Part shown: one piece after another, positions 58,819 through 64,000 of the stretch
How the letters are laid out: each line of letters starts with the position of its first letter
How positions within the stretch are numbered: position 1 is the first letter of the stretch
Assembly (NCBI RefSeq): GCF_900112425.1
Contig: NZ_FOLP01000010.1
Span: forward strand, 62,001-126,000
Source of the DNA: Variovorax sp. OK212
Lineage (GTDB): Bacteria > Pseudomonadota > Gammaproteobacteria > Burkholderiales > Burkholderiaceae_C
Length of the DNA stretch: 64,000 bases
Direction of reading: 5' to 3'
Position numbers and translations under genes: made by a program
Notes under the pieces: model-generated
Told to the model about the DNA's origin: nothing
The model's input: only the letters and a program-made list of their open reading frames with translations
The model's database searches: none

Positions 58819-59189
58819 TGCGCGGCGCGCGCTTGCGGCTCTGCGCCGCCTGCCTGCTGCTGTGCGCCTTCTGCGCCCCACCGGCCTTCGCCAACGGCAG
58901 CATGCAGTGCGAAGGTGTTCCCTACTCGGCGGAGATCCAGTTCCGGTTGTCGACCGGCGAGCTCACGGAGCTGATCGTCGCGCGCACGAACGGCGCGAAC
59001 ACCGCATCCGAGCGCTTCACGCTGCGCCAGCGGTTCGTCGACCACGAGCGCCAGGTCATGCGCATCGAGGGCGCCGGGCTGGACCACCCCGCGCACAAGG
59101 CCACGCTGAACGCATCGAAGACACGGGGCACGCTGACCTACCGCGGCGCGCAGTACCGGTTGCGTTGCGACTGGAGCGAAGCCGGCTGA
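58818..59189 (+). CDS. Small secreted protein (123 aa)
   Basis: Starts MRGARLRLCAACLLLCAFCA with a signal peptide cleaved near AFA-NG. The mature part has two Cys (MQCEG and LRCDW) that could form a disulfide, and a beta-rich repeat-like pattern (AEIQFRLSTGELTELIVART, TRGTLTYRGAQYRL). ATG 58791 would add nine residues, but the signal peptide favours 58818. Function unknown. Confidence 0.7.
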   Translation: MRGARLRLCAACLLLCAFCAPPAFANGSMQCEGVPYSAEIQFRLSTGELTELIVARTNGANTASERFTLRQRFVDHERQVMRIEGAGLDHPAHKATLNASKTRGTLTYRGAQYRLRCDWSEAG

Positions 59190-59205
59190 ATCAACACCGG
59201 CCGAA

Positions 59206-60375
59206 TCAGGCCGCGGCCATCACCTGGTCGCGCCCCATGGCCTTCGCGCGGTACAGCGCGGCATCGGCCCGTGCCAGCACGTCGTCGACCCGGTTGCCTT
59301 CCTCGCCCGCCGCCACGCCGATGCTCACCGCCATGGCACCGACCGCCGACAGTGGCGAATCCGGCGTGAACGGCTCGCCGACGGCCTGCTTGAGTTGCTG
59401 CGCGATGCTCATCGCCTCGGCCTGGCCCGCGCCGCTCAGCAGCACCACGAACTCCTCGCCGCCATAGCGCCCGAGCACCCCCGCATCGCCGATCGCGCGC
59501 TGCATGCGGCTGACCGCCTCGCGCAGCACCGCGTCGCCCATCAGGTGGCCGAAGCGGTCGTTGATGTCCTTGAAGTGGTCCAGGTCGATCATCAGCAGCG
59601 CCACGCGCCGGCGGCCCGCATGGGCGAACGCGGCACGGCACGCGTCGAGCAGCGCGCGGCGGTTGAGCGCGCCGGTCAGCGGGTCGCGCGAAGCCAGGTA
59701 CTCGAACTCGGTGTGCACGCGGTCAGTGGCCATCAGGATCACCGCGATCGACATCAGCAGCACGGTGAACGAATACATGGTGATGTAGAGCGACTGGATC
59801 CACGACGTGTCCAGCAGGCTCTCGCCCGCCATGCCCACCAGCACCGACACGAAGCGCAGCGCGGCCACGGCCGACTGCACGAGCAGCAGGCCGGTCATCA
59901 GCCGCTTGCCGAACACCATGCCGCGATCGCGCATGTACAGCCGGGCGTGGAAGAAGAACAGCGCCGACACCGCGAGCGTGACCAGCACCAGGCGAAATTC
60001 GAAGTCGGGCTTCACGGCACTGAACCAGAACATGGCCAGCCCGAGGAAGCCGTTCAACAGCGTCCAGCCCCGCGTGTCGCTGCGCCCCAGCAGGAACTTC
60101 TGGCTGCCTGAGTAATAAAGAATGCAGGCCTGGAACAGCACGAAGTTGGCGACCACGATGGTGACGAAGTCCGGCAGGAAGCCGCGCCCCGCGAACAGCA
60201 TGGTGCTCACGAAGGCCACCAGCGGCGCCAGTGCCCAGTCGCCCAGCCCGCCGATGCTCGGCGGGTAGCTGCGGCGCATGAAGAACACCACGAGCGCCAT
60301 CATCAGGCCCATGATGCCGGCCAGCATGATGACGGAGCGGGGGTCGAGGATGGATGGCAATGCGCCCATGGGCAT
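59206..60375 (-). CDS. Membrane diguanylate cyclase (GGDEF domain)
   Basis: A 389-aa protein with six or so N-terminal membrane helices (MLAGIMGLMMALVVFFM, LPDFVTIVVANFVLFQACIL and others) and a C-terminal GGDEF domain starting RDPLTGALNRRALLD. The active-site signature is GRYGGEEFVVLL, so it should make c-di-GMP. The allosteric I-site (RxxD five residues before GGEEF) is missing here, so feedback inhibition is not expected. It may influence type IV pili and biofilm. Two adjacent ATGs (MPMG) make the start ambiguous by two codons. Confidence 0.92.
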   Translation of the reverse strand: MPMGALPSILDPRSVIMLAGIMGLMMALVVFFMRRSYPPSIGGLGDWALAPLVAFVSTMLFAGRGFLPDFVTIVVANFVLFQACILYYSGSQKFLLGRSDTRGWTLLNGFLGLAMFWFSAVKPDFEFRLVLVTLAVSALFFFHARLYMRDRGMVFGKRLMTGLLLVQSAVAALRFVSVLVGMAGESLLDTSWIQSLYITMYSFTVLLMSIAVILMATDRVHTEFEYLASRDPLTGALNRRALLDACRAAFAHAGRRRVALLMIDLDHFKDINDRFGHLMGDAVLREAVSRMQRAIGDAGVLGRYGGEEFVVLLSGAGQAEAMSIAQQLKQAVGEPFTPDSPLSAVGAMAVSIGVAAGEEGNRVDDVLARADAALYRAKAMGRDQVMAAA

Positions 60376-60462
60376 CGATTATGTTGGCATTGCCATTCCA
60401 TGTTCCGGGACACCGGTTCCACGAGGGAACCAGGCCCGGCGGTCCCGGTGGACCGCGATGGC

Positions 60463-61641
60463 TCAGAGCCGCTCGACGATGGTCACGTTGGCCATGCCGC
60501 CGCCTTCGCACATGGTCTGCAGGCCGTAGCGCTTGCCGCGCTGGCCCAAGGCATGAACCAGCGTGGTCATCAGCTTGGTGCCCGAGGCGCCCAGCGGATG
60601 GCCCAGCGCGATGGCGCCGCCGTTCACGTTCAGGCGCGCCGGGTCGGCGTCCAGCGCCTGCAGCCATGCAATGGGCACAGGCGCGAAGGCCTCGTTCACT
60701 TCGTACAGGTCGATGTCGCCGATGCTCATGCCGGCCTTCTTCAGCGCGCGCTGCGTGGCCGGCAGCGGGGCCTCCAGCATGATCACCGGGTCGTGCCCCA
60801 TCACGCTCATGTGGTGGATGCGCGCGAGCGGCTTCACGCCCAGTGTCTTCAGGCCGCGTTCGTTCACCACCAGCAGGCCGCTCGCGCCGTCGCAGATCTG
60901 GCTGGCGGTGGCGGCCGTGCAGCGCCCGCCCTCGGCGATGAGCTTCACGCCCGCGATGCTCTCCAGCGTGGCGTCGTAGCGGATGCCTTCGTCGGCGGTG
61001 TGCAGCTCGCCGGGCTCGGTGCCGTCGGCCATGCGCACCGCCACGGGCACGATCTCGCGTTCGAACAGGCCGGCCCGGGTGGCCGCGATGGCGCGCCGGT
61101 GGCTCTCGAGCGCATAGCGGTCGAGTTCCTCCTTCTCGATACCGTAGTTCTTCGCGATCATCTCCGCGCCGGTGAACTGGCTGAACTGCACGCCGGGGTA
61201 GCGCCCGGCCATCTGCGGGCTCACGTAGAAGCCCAGGCCGGCCTTCAGCGGCAGCGTGGCGGGCGTGCCCATGGGCACGCGCGTCATGCTCTCGACGCCG
61301 GCGGCGATCACGATGTCCATGCTGCCCGACATCACGGCCTGCGCCGCGAAGTGCAGCGCCTGCTGCGACGAGCCGCACTGCCGGTCGACCGAGGTGGCCG
61401 GCACCGACTCGGGCAGCTTCGAGGCCAGCACCGCGTTGCGCGCGATGTTGGAAGACTGCTCGCCGGCCTGGCCGACGCAGCCCATGATCACGTCTTCGAC
61501 GAGCGCGGGGTCGGCGTCGGTGCGCGCAACGAGCGCGTCGAGCACCTGCGCGGCGAGGTCGGCCGGGTGCCAGCCGGCCAGGCGGCCGTTGCGCCGGCCG
61601 CCGGCGGTGCGCGCGGCGGCGACGATGAATGCTTCGGGCAT
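60463..61641 (-). CDS. Acetyl-CoA acyltransferase / thiolase
   Basis: A 392-aa thiolase. Nucleophile Cys89 is in VDRQCGSSQQALHFAAQ, His348 in GGAIALGHPLGASG, and Cys378 in TMCEGGGMANVTIVERL. All catalytic residues are intact. It can cleave 3-ketoacyl-CoA (beta-oxidation) or condense acetyl-CoA; the cluster favours degradation. GGAGA is 7 nt before the start. A palindrome shared with the AlkK-like ligase promoter lies 62 nt upstream, and the enoyl-CoA hydratase is immediately upstream. Confidence 0.94.
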   Translation of the reverse strand: MPEAFIVAAARTAGGRRNGRLAGWHPADLAAQVLDALVARTDADPALVEDVIMGCVGQAGEQSSNIARNAVLASKLPESVPATSVDRQCGSSQQALHFAAQAVMSGSMDIVIAAGVESMTRVPMGTPATLPLKAGLGFYVSPQMAGRYPGVQFSQFTGAEMIAKNYGIEKEELDRYALESHRRAIAATRAGLFEREIVPVAVRMADGTEPGELHTADEGIRYDATLESIAGVKLIAEGGRCTAATASQICDGASGLLVVNERGLKTLGVKPLARIHHMSVMGHDPVIMLEAPLPATQRALKKAGMSIGDIDLYEVNEAFAPVPIAWLQALDADPARLNVNGGAIALGHPLGASGTKLMTTLVHALGQRGKRYGLQTMCEGGGMANVTIVERL

Positions 61642-61702
61642 GGGGAGTTCTCCGGTTGCGTCTGGGGTTCGGAGAATTGTTCGCGCCGGGTGCGCGCGCA
61701 GC

Positions 61703-61720
61703 GTCGTCGGAACGGACGAT
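61703..61720. promoter_or_regulatory. Fatty-acid regulon operator candidate, site 2
   Basis: GTCGTC-GGAACG-GACGAT, identical to site 1 (55128-55145) except for the first base. It sits 62 bp before the thiolase start, between echA and the thiolase, and 21 bp from a possible -10 AACAAT (61681-61676, minus strand). This matches the 22-bp distance at site 1. Confidence 0.75.
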
Positions 61721-61768
61721 TTTGGCTGGCCCTTTTCGCGATGGCCGCGATGCCGAGGCGCAAGGGCT

Positions 61769-62548
61769 TCAGCGGTGGTTGAACACCGGCTTGCGCCGTG
61801 CCAGGAAGGCCCGCATGCCTTCGTGCGCGTCTTCGCTGGCGAAGCGCGCATGCAGCTGCCGCCGCTCGAACAGGATGCCCTCGGACAGCGGCACCTCCCA
61901 GGCCCGGTTGACCGACTCTTTGATGGCGATCAACGCCGGCAGCGAGCAGGCCGCGATGCGACCGGCCAGCGCCATGGCCTCCGGCATCAGCGCGTCGTTG
62001 GCCACCACGCGGGACACGAGGCCGTAGCGGTCGGCCTCGGCCGCGTCGAGCGTGCGCGCGCCCAGGCACATCTCCATCGCCTTGGCCTTGCCGATGGCGC
62101 GCGGCAGGCGCTGCGTGCCGCCCGCGCCGGGCAGCATCGCGAGCTTGATCTCGGGCAGCGCGAAGCGCGCGGACTCGGCCGCCAGCACGATGTCGCAGGC
62201 CAGCGCCAGCTCGCAGCCGCCGCCGAACGCGAAGCCCGCCACCGCGGCGATGACCGGCTTGCGCACGCGGCGGATGGTCTCCCAGTTGCGCGTGATGAAC
62301 TCGTCGCGCACCACGTCGGCGTAGCCCCACTCGACCATCGCCGCAATGTCGGCGCCCGCCGCAAAGGCGGTGTCGCCGCCGGTGACGACGATGGCGCCGA
62401 TGCCCGCATCGGCGTCGAAGCCGAGCAGCGCAGCGCCCAGCGCGTCCATCACCGCGTCGTCGAGCGCGTTGAGCTGCTTCGGCCGGTTGAGGGTGATCAC
62501 GCCGACGCGGCCGTCGGTGTGCACGCGCACGGGGGGTTGCTGCTGCAT
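61769..62548 (-). CDS. Enoyl-CoA hydratase (crotonase family)
   Basis: A 259-aa crotonase with both catalytic glutamates: GGGCELALACD and ALPEIKLAMLPGAGGTQR, plus AAGADIAAM for the oxyanion hole. It is a clear paralogue of the hydratase at 41409-42188, of identical length and with many identical blocks (FITRNWETIR, GAGGTQRLPRA). It follows the Bug receptor by 13 nt and precedes the thiolase. Probably a step in degradation of an imported carboxylic acid. Confidence 0.94.
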   Translation of the reverse strand: MQQQPPVRVHTDGRVGVITLNRPKQLNALDDAVMDALGAALLGFDADAGIGAIVVTGGDTAFAAGADIAAMVEWGYADVVRDEFITRNWETIRRVRKPVIAAVAGFAFGGGCELALACDIVLAAESARFALPEIKLAMLPGAGGTQRLPRAIGKAKAMEMCLGARTLDAAEADRYGLVSRVVANDALMPEAMALAGRIAACSLPALIAIKESVNRAWEVPLSEGILFERRQLHARFASEDAHEGMRAFLARRKPVFNHR

Positions 62549-62561
62549 CGGATCGCTCCCC

Positions 62562-63554
62562 TCAGTCGACGACGATCTTCTGCCTGGCGATCAGCGCCGA
62601 CAGCACCGCGCCTTCGTCGGCCAGCAGCTTGCGGAACTCGGGCGTGTTCATCGCGAACGGTTCCGCGCCCAGGTCGGCGTAGCGCGACTTCACGGCCGGC
62701 AAGGCCAGCGCCTTGGCCAGCTCGCCGTTCATGCGCGCGAGCACCTCGCCCGGCGTGCCGTTGGGCGCCCACATGCCGAACCAGATGTCGAGGTTGGCGC
62801 CCGCGAAGCCCTGCTCCGCCACCGTGGGCACGTCGGGGAAGAACGGCGAGCGCTTGGCGCTCACGATGCCCAGCAGCTTGGCCTTGCCGGTGCGGATGTG
62901 CGGGAACGCAATGCCGGGGTCGCACACGAAGTCGGCCTGGCCCGAGAGCACGTCCTGCAGCGCAGGCGCGGCGCCGCGGTACGGCACGTGCTGCACGTCG
63001 GTGCCGATGGCCTGCTTGAAGAGCTCGCAGGCCAGGTGCGGCGGCGTGCCCGTGCCGGCCGAGGCGTAAGAGAAGGTGCCGGGCTTGGCCTTGGCCAGCG
63101 CGACCAGTTCGCGCACGTCCTTCGCGGGCAGCTGCGGCTTGGCGACCAGGTACATCTGCGTGCGGCCCACGGTGGCCACCGGCGTGAGGTCGCGCGAAGG
63201 CAGCAGCGCCGACTTGAAGAGCGAGGGGTTCGCCGTCTCGACCGAGGTCGGTGCGATCAGGAAGGTGTGGCCGTCGGGCGCCGCGCGCGCCACCTCGGTG
63301 GCCGAGATGTTGCCGCTGGCGCCGGGCTTGTTGTCGATGAGCACCGTCTGGCCCAGCGACTCCGAGAGCGACTGCGCGAGGATGCGCGCCATCACGTCGG
63401 TGCTGCCGCCGGGCGCGAAGCCGACGACCACGCGAATGGGCTTGCTGGGCCACGCGGCGGGTGCCGCAGTCTGTGCGCTTGCGGCAAAGGCCACGGTCAC
63501 GCCGGCTGCAATGGCGAGCGTGCGCAGGCGCGCGACGTAAAGGTTGAAAGGCAT
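62562..63554 (-). CDS. Bug-type periplasmic receptor (TTT family)
   Basis: A 330-aa secreted solute-binding protein. Signal peptide: residues 1-27 (TLAIAAGVTVAFAASAQ). Then PIRVVVGFAPGGSTDVMARI, the Bug ligand loop with the conserved Gly-Gly-Ser-Thr-Asp, and VLIDNKPGASGNISATEV. ATG 63554 has GGAGA upstream. It is encoded between an acyl-CoA ligase and an enoyl-CoA hydratase, suggesting a carboxylate substrate that is then activated and beta-oxidised. Confidence 0.94.
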   Translation of the reverse strand: MPFNLYVARLRTLAIAAGVTVAFAASAQTAAPAAWPSKPIRVVVGFAPGGSTDVMARILAQSLSESLGQTVLIDNKPGASGNISATEVARAAPDGHTFLIAPTSVETANPSLFKSALLPSRDLTPVATVGRTQMYLVAKPQLPAKDVRELVALAKAKPGTFSYASAGTGTPPHLACELFKQAIGTDVQHVPYRGAAPALQDVLSGQADFVCDPGIAFPHIRTGKAKLLGIVSAKRSPFFPDVPTVAEQGFAGANLDIWFGMWAPNGTPGEVLARMNGELAKALALPAVKSRYADLGAEPFAMNTPEFRKLLADEGAVLSALIARQKIVVD

Positions 63555-63649
63555 GTCTGTGTCTCCGTTGCAGTAATGGCTCGATGGCCTTGTGGCCCAG
63601 ACGGCTGGAAGGCCGGATGGCCGGCCGGCGCTGGGCACCCGAGCGCGCG

Positions 63650-64000
63650 TCAGGCCTTGCCCGCGCCACCCGATTCGTCCGCGCGCAGCAGTTCGCGCAG
63701 CTTGAATTTCTGGATCTTTCCGGAGGGCGTCGAAGGCATGGCCTCGCGCACGATCAACCGCTCCGGGATGTACTGCACCGCCACCTTCTCGCCCTTCAGG
63801 AACGCGACGATCGACGCCAGGTCGACGTTGCACCCGGGCCTGGGCACCACCACCGCGCAGGCGCGCTCGCCGAGCCGCTCGTCGGGGTAGGCCACGATGG
63901 CGGCCATGCCGATGTGGGGGTGGCGGTACAGCAGCGACTCGATCTCGACCACGGGAATGTTCTCGCCGCCGCGGATGATCACGTCCTTGGTGCGGCCCGC
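63650..64000 (-). CDS. Acyl-CoA ligase, C-terminal part (truncated by window edge)
   Basis: The 3' end of an AMP-binding enzyme: GRTKDVIIRGGENIPVVEIE, a cap domain with YPDERLGERACAVVV, and the catalytic Lys segment TPSGKIQKFKLRELL. The start lies beyond position 64000. This hinge sequence is typical of cyclohexanecarboxylate/aromatic acid and medium-chain acyl-CoA ligases. First visible gene of a minus-strand run ligase-Bug-echA-thiolase, a catabolic operon for an imported acid. Confidence 0.9.
   Translation of the reverse strand, partial: AGRTKDVIIRGGENIPVVEIESLLYRHPHIGMAAIVAYPDERLGERACAVVVPRPGCNVDLASIVAFLKGEKVAVQYIPERLIVREAMPSTPSGKIQKFKLRELLRADESGGAGKA

Noticed and set aside
60415..60431. 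Hairpin GGTTCC-acgag-GGAACC as terminator of the thiolase gene
   Set aside because: No T-run on either side; it may be an incidental palindrome in the DGC/thiolase gap.
63555..63649. GGCCGG/GATGGCC-rich gap between the truncated ligase and the Bug gene as a repeat element
   Set aside because: The short GGC-rich similarities are imperfect and not found elsewhere in the window; nothing supportable.
1..64000. CRISPR arrays, insertion sequences, integrases or att-type repeats flanking the tRNA
   Set aside because: No regularly spaced repeats, transposase or integrase-like sequence, and no direct repeat of the tRNA 3' end was noticed in the window.

Overview
The window is a high-GC (about two thirds G+C) chromosomal segment of a betaproteobacterium, most likely a Comamonadaceae member close to Variovorax. 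Four things point there: the yqgE-ruvX-pyrR-pyrB-pyrC' order, the ChpA/Pil chemosensory cluster, two Bug-type tripartite tricarboxylate (TTT) receptors, and intergenic structured repeats of a kind common in that family. No rRNA, IS element, CRISPR array or complete prophage is visible. One tRNA gene is present.

Layout. 1-6.7 kb: a tiny membrane peptide gene, then a minus-strand series yqgE-ruvX-pyrR-pyrB-pyrC'-plsC (pyrimidine synthesis, Holliday-junction resolvase-like factor, acyltransferase), divergent from a CPD photolyase. 6.7-17 kb: twitching-motility chemosensory operon pilG-pilH-pilI-pilJ-chpA/pilL, preceded by a rubredoxin gene. 17-23.5 kb: thiD-like kinase and hemL, then an amidase/TTT-receptor pair divergent from a LysR regulator, and a small secreted beta-barrel candidate. 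23.5-29.1 kb: dusB-fis-purH, a YqaA/DedA-like membrane protein, a glutathione transferase and ychF. 29.2-35.4 kb: a complete ribose operon rbsB-A-C-R-K-D with tandem LacI-type operators over its promoter. 35.4-42.2 kb: MOSC protein, ubiquinone-type hydroxylase, DsbC, M61 peptidase, a DUF2325 protein behind a Fur-like palindrome, an EmrE-like SMR exporter and an enoyl-CoA hydratase. 42.2-46 kb: ECF sigma factor and membrane anti-sigma candidate, divergent from a von Willebrand A lipoprotein, then a tRNA with anticodon CAT. 46-49.4 kb: a surface lipoprotein and a copper-delivery cluster (DUF2946-SCO1-PCuAC). 49.4-53.2 kb: the most accessory-looking stretch, with a two-repeat putative winged-helix protein, a small gene behind what looks like a phage P1/P4 C4-type antisense RNA leader, a cytochrome P450 with a poly-serine microsatellite at its start, and a divergent AraC regulator. 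53.4-64 kb: fatty-acid/acyl-CoA catabolism (AlkK-like acyl-CoA ligase, thiolase, enoyl-CoA hydratase, a Bug receptor and a truncated acyl-CoA ligase) interleaved with a phosphodiesterase, an AraC regulator, an EamA exporter, small hypotheticals and a diguanylate cyclase.

How it fits together. Most genes are ordinary core metabolism in tightly packed operons joined by ATGA, TGATG or GTGA overlaps. Three observations deserve most attention. First, the C4-like antisense RNA module at about 50.45-50.73 kb stands outside any recognisable phage and has a near-consensus promoter whose -35 contains the P450 stop codon. Second, an 18-bp near-identical palindrome lies 61-62 bp upstream of both the acyl-CoA ligase and the thiolase start codons, suggesting a shared fatty-acid regulator. 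Third, a structured intergenic repeat occurs in two copies about 25 kb apart and shows a compensatory base-pair change.
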